The notes beneath the pieces are model-generated. The model did not search any database, was not told where the DNA came from, and saw nothing but the letters and a program-made list of their open reading frames with translations. From NCBI GenBank assembly GCA_902574695.1, contig CACGON010000003.1, forward strand, positions 1-64,000: DNA of 64,000 nt. Reading direction: 5' to 3'. This DNA is from an uncultured Pelagibacteraceae bacterium (lineage in GTDB: Bacteria; Pseudomonadota; Alphaproteobacteria; Pelagibacterales; Pelagibacteraceae). The position numbers and the translations under genes were made by a program. This document shows positions 1-8,997 of this stretch, one piece after another (the stretch's first letter is position 1; every line of letters starts with the position of its first letter).

Positions 1-728
1 GCCTCTAAATTTTTACCATCTTCAAAAGCGGTTACTAATGAGTCTTTTATTAACCTTATTCCCTCAAGCGCAATACCATCAGCCATTGGATGAAATCCAG
101 GTGCACAAATGGCTTCTAGGTTATGTGCCAATGCATCCATTCCAGTTGCGGCTGTTAACCTTGGAGGAAGCTCAATGGTTAAAAGTGGATCCAATATTAC
201 AATAGAAGGTAAAAATTTTGGGTGAAAAATTATTTTTTTTACTCCTGTTTTTTTATTTATAATTGCTGATGCTCTTCCTGTCTCCGATCCAGTTCCTGCA
301 GTTGTAGGAACTCCTATTATTGGAGCAATATTTTTATCATTTGCTCTTTTCCAATAGTCTCCTATATCCTCAAAATCCCAGATTGGTCTTGTTTGGCATG
401 ACATGAAGGCAATTGCCTTTCCTACATCTAGTGCACTTCCACCACCTATTGCAATAACTCCATCGCAATTATTATTTTTAAACTCCTTAACACCTTTATC
501 TACATTTTCACCAATAGGATTTCCTGTGAAGTCACAAAAGATACTGATTTGTTTAATATTTTTTTTTATCGCTTGTAAAACATCCTGAATAACTTGAAGC
601 TCAATAAGATCCTTATCTGTAACAAACAAAGGTTTTTTTATACTTAAATTTTTGCATGCAATTGATAAATCGTTAATTCTATTTTTTCCAACCCAGATTG
701 TTGTTGGATAATTCCAATTAGATTTCAT
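1..728 (-). CDS. iron-containing alcohol dehydrogenase, partial (runs off left edge)
   Basis: Manual minus-strand translation from ATG at 728: MKSNWNYPTTIWVGKNRINDLS...GNPIGENVDKGV...GVIAIGGGSALDVGKAIAF...GVPTTAGTGSETGRASAI, typical Fe-ADH GGGS and TTAGTGSE motifs. Confidence 0.88.
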   Translation of the reverse strand, partial: MKSNWNYPTTIWVGKNRINDLSIACKNLSIKKPLFVTDKDLIELQVIQDVLQAIKKNIKQISIFCDFTGNPIGENVDKGVKEFKNNNCDGVIAIGGGSALDVGKAIAFMSCQTRPIWDFEDIGDYWKRANDKNIAPIIGVPTTAGTGSETGRASAIINKKTGVKKIIFHPKFLPSIVILDPLLTIELPPRLTAATGMDALAHNLEAICAPGFHPMADGIALEGIRLIKDSLVTAFEDGKNLE

Positions 729-740
729 ATTTTAATTGTA

Positions 741-1700
741 TCAATTTATATTAATTTTTTTATTTTTTAATATTGCATTAATAAAATTGATCATTAAAGG
801 AATTTTCTTTTTATTTATTTTTTTTAATACAAATGGTGCAATTTCTCTGACTAATTGTTCGCCCTCTACAGTATCATTTGGCATAAATTTTTTCTTTGCA
901 GTCTTAAAAGTGTAACCCTTACCCAGATAACTTCCCATTTTACTGTTTCTGCCTCCCGCAGCACTTACATATAAATCGCCCACACCGGCAAGACCTAAAG
1001 TCGTGCTTTCTTTTCCTTTAAAATATTTTGTAAGATATTTCATCTCAAGTAATGACCGGTGAAATAAACTGGAAGACGTATTTAAGCTTTGTCCAGATCC
1101 AATTATCATAGAATATATATTTTTAATTGCTGAGCATACCTCAATTCCAATTATATCCTTAGAATATTCAATTAAATAATATTTAGTTGATATTTGTTTT
1201 CCAATCCATTTAGCTACTTTAATATTTTTATTTGCGATAATTACACTTGTTTGATTTTTTCTAGCAAGCTCCTTTGCAAGACATGGTCCTTTTAAAACCG
1301 AAATATTCATTTTTCCAGAATTTCTATTAAGTTGCTCAGAGATTGTAAGGACTCTTTTATTTTTTTTTTCGTATTTAAGACCTTTGGTAAGAACTAAAAT
1401 TGGAGTTTTTATTTTTAATTTTTTTAACTCCTGTCCAATAAAATCTATTCCTGAAAGACTTAAAGCAATTACAATTAAGTCAAAATTTTCTTTAAGTAAA
1501 TTTTCTGAGAATTGTCTATATTTTAGTTTCTTTGGAAGATTTATTTTTAAACTTGGGTGAAATTTATCTCTTGAAGAAAGTTTTTTAATAAATAATTTAC
1601 TATGTGGTTCTGTGATTGTTACATTGTTATTATTGTCTAGACACGGGATTGAAAAGGCTGAACCCATTGCGCCTCCACCGATTATTAAAATTTTTTTCAT
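741..1700 (-). CDS. NAD(P)-dependent glycerol-3-phosphate dehydrogenase-like protein
   Basis: N-terminal GGGAMGSA Rossmann motif, VLKGPCLAKELA, GLAGVGDLYVSAAGGRNSKMG typical of GpsA family. Confidence 0.8.
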   Translation of the reverse strand: MKKILIIGGGAMGSAFSIPCLDNNNNVTITEPHSKLFIKKLSSRDKFHPSLKINLPKKLKYRQFSENLLKENFDLIVIALSLSGIDFIGQELKKLKIKTPILVLTKGLKYEKKNKRVLTISEQLNRNSGKMNISVLKGPCLAKELARKNQTSVIIANKNIKVAKWIGKQISTKYYLIEYSKDIIGIEVCSAIKNIYSMIIGSGQSLNTSSSLFHRSLLEMKYLTKYFKGKESTTLGLAGVGDLYVSAAGGRNSKMGSYLGKGYTFKTAKKKFMPNDTVEGEQLVREIAPFVLKKINKKKIPLMINFINAILKNKKININ

Positions 1701-1857
1701 AACAATTTAAACATTAAAAACTTATAAAATTTAATGACAAATACAACACATACGAGAAAAATTTGATAATGAATTATTCACGTAATAAGTGACTATTTTA
1801 TTTTAAATTTGAGGATTTTGTTAGTAAAATAAGTTTATATTTTTAAGAGGTTATCTA

Positions 1858-3189
1858 ATGACTAAAGTTGCAATAATAGGAGCTGGGCCTTGTGGTCTGT
1901 CAATGCTGAGAGCTTTTGAATCGGCTGAGAAGAATGGAGAAAAAATACCAGAAATTGTTTGTTTTGAAAAACAAGAGGACTGGGGTGGTTTATGGAATTA
2001 TAGCTGGAGAACTGGATCAGATCAATTTGGAGACCCTGTTCACAACAGTATGTATAGGTATCTTTGGTCTAATGGTCCAAAAGAATGTTTGGAATTTGCA
2101 GATTATTCATTTGATGAACATTTTGGTAAACCAATACCTTCTTTTCCTCCAAGAGAAGTTTTGTATGATTATATTGTTGCAAGAGTAAGCAAAGGTAATC
2201 TAAGAAAAAAAATTAAATTTAATACAAGAGTTATTAATACAATTTATAAAAACGATAAATTTGAGCTAAGCTACCAAGACAAAGTTAACAATAAGATTTT
2301 AAAAGATAACTTTGATTATGTGGTGGTTTCAACAGGGCATTTTTCAGTACCTTTTATTCCTGAGTATAAAGGAATGAGTTCTTTTCCTGGAAGAATTATG
2401 CACTCTCATGATTTTAGAGATGCGGAAGAGTTTAGAGGTAAAAATATAGTTGTTCTTGGCAGCAGCTATTCAGCAGAAGATATTGCGCTTCAATGTAATA
2501 AGTATGGAGCTAAAAGTGTAACTATAGGATATAGACATAATCCTATGGGATTTAAATGGCCCAAGGGAATGAAAGAGGTCCATTATCTTGATAGACTTGA
2601 AGGTAAGAAAGCATTTTTTAAAGATGGTACTGAACAAGAGACAGATGTAGTGATTTTATGCACTGGTTATTTACACCATTTTCCTTTTTTGGATGAAAGT
2701 TTACAACTAAAAACTAGAAATAGGCTTTATCCACCAAAATTATACAAGGGTGTTGTATGGCAAGATAATCATAAGCTTATGTATTTAGGAATGCAGGATC
2801 AGTTTCATACATTTAACATGTTCGATTGCCAAGCATGGTACGCAAGAGATGTAATTTTGAATAAAATTAAAATGCCTAATGATAATGAAATTGAAAAAGA
2901 CATAAACAAATGGGTAGAGATGGAGGAAAAATTGGAGAATCCTGATCAAATGATTGACTTTCAAACAGAATATACAAAAGAACTTTATGAAATGTCTGAC
3001 TATCCAAAAATTGATTTTGAATTAATAAGAAAGCATTTTAAAGAGTGGGAACATCATAAAGTTGAGGACATATCTACTTACAGAAATAAATCTTTTTCAT
3101 CTCCTGTTACAGGATCTGTTGCTCCGATACACCACACTCCGTGGGCAACTGCAATGGACGACTCGTCAAAAACTTTTTTGGATAAGTAA
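1858..3189 (+). CDS. tmm: flavin-containing monooxygenase, probable trimethylamine monooxygenase
   Basis: GAGPCGLSMLRAFE FAD motif, second Rossmann (VVLGSSYSAEDIA), FMO-type ILCTGYLHHFPFL; next to TMAO-type transporter and Tdm-like gene. Confidence 0.85.
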   Translation: MTKVAIIGAGPCGLSMLRAFESAEKNGEKIPEIVCFEKQEDWGGLWNYSWRTGSDQFGDPVHNSMYRYLWSNGPKECLEFADYSFDEHFGKPIPSFPPREVLYDYIVARVSKGNLRKKIKFNTRVINTIYKNDKFELSYQDKVNNKILKDNFDYVVVSTGHFSVPFIPEYKGMSSFPGRIMHSHDFRDAEEFRGKNIVVLGSSYSAEDIALQCNKYGAKSVTIGYRHNPMGFKWPKGMKEVHYLDRLEGKKAFFKDGTEQETDVVILCTGYLHHFPFLDESLQLKTRNRLYPPKLYKGVVWQDNHKLMYLGMQDQFHTFNMFDCQAWYARDVILNKIKMPNDNEIEKDINKWVEMEEKLENPDQMIDFQTEYTKELYEMSDYPKIDFELIRKHFKEWEHHKVEDISTYRNKSFSSPVTGSVAPIHHTPWATAMDDSSKTFLDK

Positions 3190-3193
3190 AATA

Positions 3194-5347
3194 TTAATCA
3201 ATTCCTAGGTGTTTTTTTCTTTTTTGAACATAAGCTCTGATTAAGTTATCAAATATCAGAGCTATAAAAGCTACACATATACCAAGTGTTAATCCAATAC
3301 CTGCGCCCTTTTTATCTGATAATGCTTTTAGAATATATTGACCTAGATCCTCTGTGCCAATGAATGCTCCAATAATAACCATAAATAATGCAAATACTAT
3401 TGTTTGGTTTATTCCAAGCATCATATGTGGAAATGCTAAAGGAAATTCTATTTTTGTTAGTCTTTGAAATTTATTCACGCCTGACATGGTTGCGGCATCA
3501 TGTAAACCTGCCGGAACACTTCTAAGTCCTTCAATTGTGTATCTTGTTGCAGGTATAGTTGCATAAACTATAACCGCAATTAATACTGACGTGTCAGTTA
3601 TACCAAATAACATCATTACAGGAATTAAATACACAAAAGAGGGAAATGTTTGAAATATATCGCAAACACCTAGCATAAAATTAGCTGAATGTTTGTTTTG
3701 AAAACATAAAGTTCCAACTGTAAATCCGATAATACAAGATACTATCACCCCAAAAGTTGCCATATATGTTGTTACCAAGGCTCTGTCCCACCAAGGGCTA
3801 AGGGCAATAAATAAAGTTAATCCACAAACAACTAAAGCAGAACGAATTCCACCAATTAAATACCCTGCTCCAACAACCAAAACAATTGTAGCAATTGCAG
3901 GCATCCTTAAATATAACGCTCTCATTGGTTGAAGCACTTCTTGAATTAACCAAGTATTAAATGCCTTGATATATACAAAGAAAGTTTCAAAAATCCAATC
4001 AACACCTTTATTCCAAAAATCAGCAGTTGATATTCCTTTATTGTGTGGAATTTCAAATAAGTAATTGAATGTATCTTTAAATAAAAAGGTTCCAATGTAA
4101 GCTAGTATTAATCCAATCACTACTGTTGCTGCAAAAAATAGTAAATTTTTATTTCTTTGAAAAAATGTTAGGTTGCCAAAATAATCCTCTTGCTTATTTG
4201 CCCAAGCTAAAGACATCTTGTCTAATAATATTGCAATCAAACTAATGCACAAGCCAGCTTCAAGTGCTAATCCAATGTTCAACTGATTTAATGCTAATAA
4301 TAAATTAAATCCCAAACCTTTTGCACCAATAAAAGCTGAAATAACTGCCATTGAAAAACAAACCATTATAACTTGGTTAACTCCAATTAAGATATCTCTT
4401 CTTGCAGTTGGAATTAATACTTTAAACATAAGTTGAAAATTATTACACCCACTCATTCTGCCTGCTTCAATAACTTCTGGCGGCACAGCTCGTAAACCTA
4501 GTATAGTTAATAAAATCATTGGTGGTACAGCCACAACCATAGTTATTATTACCGCAGCATGATCACCAACTCCAAAAAGAACTAATGCAGGAACTAATAC
4601 TGCGTATTGTGGCATTGTCTGCATTACTAACAATATTGGATATAAAGCTTTTTCAACACGTTTACTTTTAAACGCCGCTATTCCTAAACCCAAACCAAAA
4701 ATAAATGATAATGGAGCTGCAACTAATATGAATGAGAGAGTTTGCATAGACGGTTTCCATTGACCAAATATAGAAATGTAAACCATGGTTAAACCTGCAA
4801 ACAAAGCTAAACCTTTGCCGCTAAGTTTATAAGAAAGTAGTGCTGCACCAGCTGCAACAATTGTCCATGGTAATCCTGGTAGTTCGGCCCATGGATTCTT
4901 GTCTATCCAATCCCAACTAGTAAAAGCTACTATAGTTTCAAGACCTCCTAATAAAATCTCTCTTATTAACTGGATTAGAAAAGTCATAAATGCAGTTATA
5001 TTTCTACTTATTTGTAAGACTAGAGGACGACTTTTATATTCTTGAGTATCTTCATTCCAAACTTCAATTGGCATCCATTCGTTCATTAAGAAAAATAATG
5101 AGTCGTTTATCCAAATAGGTAACCATCCAAGTAATGGGGGGAGTCTCCAAAAAACATCAAAAGCATAGTATCTGACTTCTTTACCTAAAAATATGTAACT
5201 ACTCTGATTGGGATCTTTTACAAATTCTGCTTGACCACGAATAAATTTATATGTTTCGGGAACTTCGATTGCAAAACATAATGCAAAAAATACAACTAAT
5301 AAAAATAACCATTGAAATGTTTTTGGGTATTTCTTAAAAAATTCCAT
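3194..5347 (-). CDS. tmoW: ABC transporter permease, two ProW-like permease domains fused (TMAO/betaine type)
   Basis: 717 aa, duplicated permease motifs (EAGRMSGCNNFQLMFKVLIPTARRDILIGVNQ and DAATMSGVNKFQRLTKIEFPLAFPHMMLGINQ). Confidence 0.8.
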   Translation of the reverse strand: MEFFKKYPKTFQWLFLLVVFFALCFAIEVPETYKFIRGQAEFVKDPNQSSYIFLGKEVRYYAFDVFWRLPPLLGWLPIWINDSLFFLMNEWMPIEVWNEDTQEYKSRPLVLQISRNITAFMTFLIQLIREILLGGLETIVAFTSWDWIDKNPWAELPGLPWTIVAAGAALLSYKLSGKGLALFAGLTMVYISIFGQWKPSMQTLSFILVAAPLSFIFGLGLGIAAFKSKRVEKALYPILLVMQTMPQYAVLVPALVLFGVGDHAAVIITMVVAVPPMILLTILGLRAVPPEVIEAGRMSGCNNFQLMFKVLIPTARRDILIGVNQVIMVCFSMAVISAFIGAKGLGFNLLLALNQLNIGLALEAGLCISLIAILLDKMSLAWANKQEDYFGNLTFFQRNKNLLFFAATVVIGLILAYIGTFLFKDTFNYLFEIPHNKGISTADFWNKGVDWIFETFFVYIKAFNTWLIQEVLQPMRALYLRMPAIATIVLVVGAGYLIGGIRSALVVCGLTLFIALSPWWDRALVTTYMATFGVIVSCIIGFTVGTLCFQNKHSANFMLGVCDIFQTFPSFVYLIPVMMLFGITDTSVLIAVIVYATIPATRYTIEGLRSVPAGLHDAATMSGVNKFQRLTKIEFPLAFPHMMLGINQTIVFALFMVIIGAFIGTEDLGQYILKALSDKKGAGIGLTLGICVAFIALIFDNLIRAYVQKRKKHLGID

Positions 5348-5349
5348 AA

Positions 5350-6378
5350 TTAAATATTATTTTTTCTTCCTCCAAAAACTGTGTTGATTATTTTTGCTGG
5401 GTTTATTGAACCAATAATGTTATTATTGTTATCTACCACTGCTACTGATTTTTCTTGAGTAAGAATTTTTTCAGCTACATTCTCTATAATTTCATCTTTT
5501 GAAACTGTTAAATCGCCAAGATTATCTTTAGTTTTATCCATTACATCTTTAATTAATAAAACTTTTTCTCTAGGTACTTCCTCAGTGAACTTTCTTACAT
5601 ATTCAGTAGCCGGATTTAAAACAATATTAGCAGGTGTATCGAGCTGTTCAATTATACCATCCTTCATAATTGCTATACGATCAGCAAGTTTTAAAGCCTC
5701 ATCAAAATCATGAGTAATAAACATAATTGTTTTTTGTAATTTTTCCTGAAGTCTTAAAAACTCGTCTTGCATTTCTTTTCTAATTAATGGATCTAAAGCA
5801 GAAAAAGGTTCATCTAAAAACCATATATCTGGTTCTACAGCTAATGATCTGGCGATTCCTACTCTTTGTTGTTGTCCTCCTGATAGCTCTCTTGGAAAAT
5901 AATTTTCTCTTCCATCAAGTCCAACCAACTTAACCATGTCCATTGCTTTACTTATACTATCTTCAGTTTTGACACCTTTAATTTGAAGTGGAAAAGCTAT
6001 ATTTTCAACTACAGTTTTGTGTGGAAGCAAAGCAAAACTTTGAAAAACCATTCCCATTTTATTTCTTCTAAGATCAATGAGGTCTTTGTTGTTTAATTCT
6101 AATAAATCTTGGCCTTCGATAAAAATTTTTCCACCTGTTGCATCAGTTAGTCTGGAAATACATCGTAATAAAGTTGATTTTCCCGAACCAGACAAACCCA
6201 TAACAACCAACATCTCTCCTTTAGAAACTTCAAATGAAGCATTATTAACTCCTACAATGCATCCGTTATCTTGAAAGGTTTTAGCATCAACATTGCCATT
6301 TGAGTCTTTCAGCATCTTTTCAGCATTAGCTCCAAAGATTTTATAAACATTTTCACATTTAATTACTGGTTCAGACAT
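5350..6378 (-). CDS. tmoV: ABC transporter ATP-binding protein (glycine betaine/TMAO type, CBS-like C-terminus)
   Basis: Walker A GLSGSGKST, LSGGQQQRVGIARSLA, Walker B DIWFLDEPFSALD; ProV-like. Confidence 0.82.
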   Translation of the reverse strand: MSEPVIKCENVYKIFGANAEKMLKDSNGNVDAKTFQDNGCIVGVNNASFEVSKGEMLVVMGLSGSGKSTLLRCISRLTDATGGKIFIEGQDLLELNNKDLIDLRRNKMGMVFQSFALLPHKTVVENIAFPLQIKGVKTEDSISKAMDMVKLVGLDGRENYFPRELSGGQQQRVGIARSLAVEPDIWFLDEPFSALDPLIRKEMQDEFLRLQEKLQKTIMFITHDFDEALKLADRIAIMKDGIIEQLDTPANIVLNPATEYVRKFTEEVPREKVLLIKDVMDKTKDNLGDLTVSKDEIIENVAEKILTQEKSVAVVDNNNNIIGSINPAKIINTVFGGRKNNI

Positions 6379-6443
6379 AAATTTTTATTAAGTTATATGA
6401 AATTAACATAAAATTAAATCTATAATATTAGTGTTTTTCCTCC

Positions 6444-6995
6444 TTAAAAATTTTTAATGTAATAAACTCTGGTATCAATTCCTGTGCTTAAAAAACTTAA
6501 TGCCTCACCACTCACACTTACAGACTCATTAACTCCAACGTTATCCCCACTTACTGTAAAACCCGCGTAACATTTATTTTTTTCTTCATCCCATTTAACA
6601 AAAGTTTCATCAATTTTATTCCCATTAATTGTGTAAATTTCGTGTGCTCTAAAATTTAAAAAATTTGCACCCATAATTGCTCTTTGAGGAATGAGTTTTG
6701 TTGCTTTACAAACCTGTTCATATACTTCATCTGTTAATTTGTAATGATCAGTACCATCAAAAGTTACTAATATTCCAGAGGGCAATTTAGATATTAATTC
6801 ACTTAGTTTTTTTTCTTCTGCAATTCTTTCTTCCTCCAATTTCATTTTTCTTACCAGCTCATCACCCCCACCAAACATAATATTTAAAATTGAAAAAGAG
6901 AAAAATATAATAAGGACTATTGCCACTAAACCTCCAAATTGTTTTACAGTTTCTGGTAAATCCTTAATTCTATTTAAATAATTTTCTTTTGACAT
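6444..6995 (-). CDS. hypothetical membrane-anchored protein
   Basis: ORF track starts at 7091, but an internal ATG at 6995 (MSKENYLNRIK) overlaps the upstream stop as TAATG; one TM segment (GGLVAIVLIIFFSFSILNIMF). Confidence 0.6.
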   Translation of the reverse strand: MSKENYLNRIKDLPETVKQFGGLVAIVLIIFFSFSILNIMFGGGDELVRKMKLEEERIAEEKKLSELISKLPSGILVTFDGTDHYKLTDEVYEQVCKATKLIPQRAIMGANFLNFRAHEIYTINGNKIDETFVKWDEEKNKCYAGFTVSGDNVGVNESVSVSGEALSFLSTGIDTRVYYIKNF

Positions 6996-7372
6996 TAATC
7001 TTGTAGCTTTCCATTTTTCCATGTACCTGATTTCTGCGTTCCATCTGACGAAGTAAAAGTTCCTGTTCCATTCATAAATCCTTTTGCCCATTCACCTTCA
7101 TAAGTTGAACCATCAGGAAAAGTTAGAACGCCTGTTCCACTCCATTCACTATTTTTAAACTCGCCTTTATAGATGTATCCGTTGGGCCAAGTTTCAACGC
7201 CTTGACCATTTTTTTTAGTTCCAACCCATTCTCCTTCGTAGGTAGTTTTATCTGTATAAACCCATTTGCCAAAGCCGTTTTCACAATTTCCTTCTTTGCA
7301 ACCAGTGCTTCGGGCTAATGCAACTGATGAAATTAGTAAACTTAAAGTTATGCTGAGTAGATATTTTTTCAT
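6995..7372 (-). CDS. secreted MORN-repeat protein
   Basis: Signal peptide MKKYLLSITLSLLISSVALA; repeated Y.GEW.../G.G....P.G motifs (YEGEWVGTKKNGQGVETWPNGYIYKGEFKNSEWSGTGVLTFPDGSTYEGEW). Confidence 0.85.
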   Translation of the reverse strand: MKKYLLSITLSLLISSVALARSTGCKEGNCENGFGKWVYTDKTTYEGEWVGTKKNGQGVETWPNGYIYKGEFKNSEWSGTGVLTFPDGSTYEGEWAKGFMNGTGTFTSSDGTQKSGTWKNGKLQD

Positions 7373-7406
7373 AACGCTACTTTACACAAAATTTACCAAA
7401 AAAAAA

Positions 7407-7868
7407 TCAGACTTTTTGGTCATGTTTAGTACATGAATATATTGAAATATATTTTTCTGCATTTTCACTTTTTATATTTTTTGTAATTTCATGAATTAAT
7501 TCTCCTGTTTTTCTGGTAATAATACCTGACTCTGAATAATTTTTTTCTTGATCAATTGATTTAAATAAAACTACATCTTTATTAACAACCTTAACATTCA
7601 ATTTTTCCGTATCTGAGAGAAATAACGATAACCCTCTAATTAAAAGTGTATTTGGTTGTTTCGATTGAATTTCAAATTTATTCAAACCTTTTTCATTCAA
7701 ATCTTTAGCTAAAAAAGTTTGATAATTATATTCTGAATTTTTAATTATTTTTTTATCTAAATCGCAAACAAACTTAAGATCAATATTTTCATTTATACTC
7801 ACATCTTTTGCTAAAGTTTGACTAAAAAATAATAAACTAATGAATATGCTTAATAAGTATTTGTTCAT
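7407..7868 (-). CDS. hypothetical secreted protein
   Basis: Complete ORF with signal peptide MNKYLLSIFISLLFFSQTLA; co-directional with neighbours. Confidence 0.6.
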   Translation of the reverse strand: MNKYLLSIFISLLFFSQTLAKDVSINENIDLKFVCDLDKKIIKNSEYNYQTFLAKDLNEKGLNKFEIQSKQPNTLLIRGLSLFLSDTEKLNVKVVNKDVVLFKSIDQEKNYSESGIITRKTGELIHEITKNIKSENAEKYISIYSCTKHDQKV

Positions 7869-7875
7869 CTTTTTT

Positions 7876-7916
7876 TTAAAAAAAAATCTCCCCCAACATT
7901 GTTGGGAGAGATTTAA
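7876..7916 (-). terminator. intrinsic terminator/attenuator downstream of the binding-protein gene
   Basis: AAATCTCCCCCAACATTGTTGGGAGAGATTT near-perfect hairpin followed by a T-run on the minus strand. Confidence 0.75.
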
Positions 7917-7936
7917 AGATTTAGTAGCTCTTAACT

Positions 7937-8884
7937 TTATTTAGTAAAAGCTTTCCAAACTTTCTTATTCTTTTTCAACCATGCTTTCGCAGCATCTTCG
8001 TGAGTCATTTTGTCAATGTCAACTAAAGCTGCCATTGCACCAATTTGACTTGTTGTGAAAGAAAGTTTTTTAAACATTGCTGCTGCTTTTGGATGAGTTT
8101 TTGGAAAATCAGCATTAACTGCTTTTTTCAAATAACCATCAGGCGAACCACATTTTCCATCTCCGCCATCTTCAGGTCTGCAACCTGCTGTGTATGGAGG
8201 AAAGTCGATAAATGTAAAACCAGCACCGTCTGTAAAGTTAGGTGTCCAGTTAAAGATGATTGTTCCTCTTCCTTCTTTTTCAGCTGCTGCTAACTCTGCC
8301 CAAAGTGCGTCGGCACTTCCAGCAAATTTAACCCACCAAAGATCTCCTAAACCTAAAGCATCAACCCTTTGTGGAATTAAGTCACCATGCCAAGTTTGTG
8401 GACCTTCCAACATTCTTCCTTTTCCATCCGGAGAGTCAGGTGTTGTAAAGTTTTTAGCGCAGTCAGGATTTTTTAAAGCAGTCCAGTCTGGTAGACCTGG
8501 GCATAATCCTTTTTCAGCAACCCAGTTAGGATATCCCATATCCTCAAGTGTTCTTGCTTCATGGTCACCCCAGTCAAGCAATCCGCCTTTATCCAAAGCA
8601 GTTGTGAATGATTTACCAAAAGCAGATTCCCATACTTCATGAGATAAAGTTACGTCACCAATTCTAATTGACTCGTAAACTGCTTGAGAGTCAGCGTTAA
8701 CATATTTAACATTATTTCCCATATCTTCCATAATTCCACCAATAACGTAAGCCATTACAATTTGGCTTGACCAGTTATGAGTTGGGATCACGATGGGCTT
8801 TTTGCTATCTGCTGCGTTTGATATTCCAGCAAAACTCACCACTGAGATTATCATTGCAGATAATAATGATATTATTTTTCTCAT
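7937..8884 (-). CDS. tmoX: ABC transporter substrate-binding protein (TMAO/betaine type)
   Basis: Signal peptide; OpuAC-like fold residues (PIVIPTHNWSSQIVMAYVIGGIMEDMG...); same strand as the ABC permease and ATPase. Confidence 0.78.
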   Translation of the reverse strand: MRKIISLLSAMIISVVSFAGISNAADSKKPIVIPTHNWSSQIVMAYVIGGIMEDMGNNVKYVNADSQAVYESIRIGDVTLSHEVWESAFGKSFTTALDKGGLLDWGDHEARTLEDMGYPNWVAEKGLCPGLPDWTALKNPDCAKNFTTPDSPDGKGRMLEGPQTWHGDLIPQRVDALGLGDLWWVKFAGSADALWAELAAAEKEGRGTIIFNWTPNFTDGAGFTFIDFPPYTAGCRPEDGGDGKCGSPDGYLKKAVNADFPKTHPKAAAMFKKLSFTTSQIGAMAALVDIDKMTHEDAAKAWLKKNKKVWKAFTK

Positions 8885-8997
8885 TTATACCCCTTTCTTA
8901 ATATTAAGTTATCCGATTATCTGACTAATTAAATGTATAGTCAACTCGTTTAGGTTATTATATTATTATTAATAAAACATTTAGAACACTTTATATT

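Noticed and set aside
1916-2188. 90-aa ORF in another frame inside the tmm-like gene
   Set aside because: Overlaps the confident FMO CDS and has no recognisable motif
8045-8642. Plus-strand ORFs of 82 and 150 aa antisense to the tmoX-like gene
   Set aside because: Overlap the well-supported binding protein; Cys/Pro-rich low-plausibility translations
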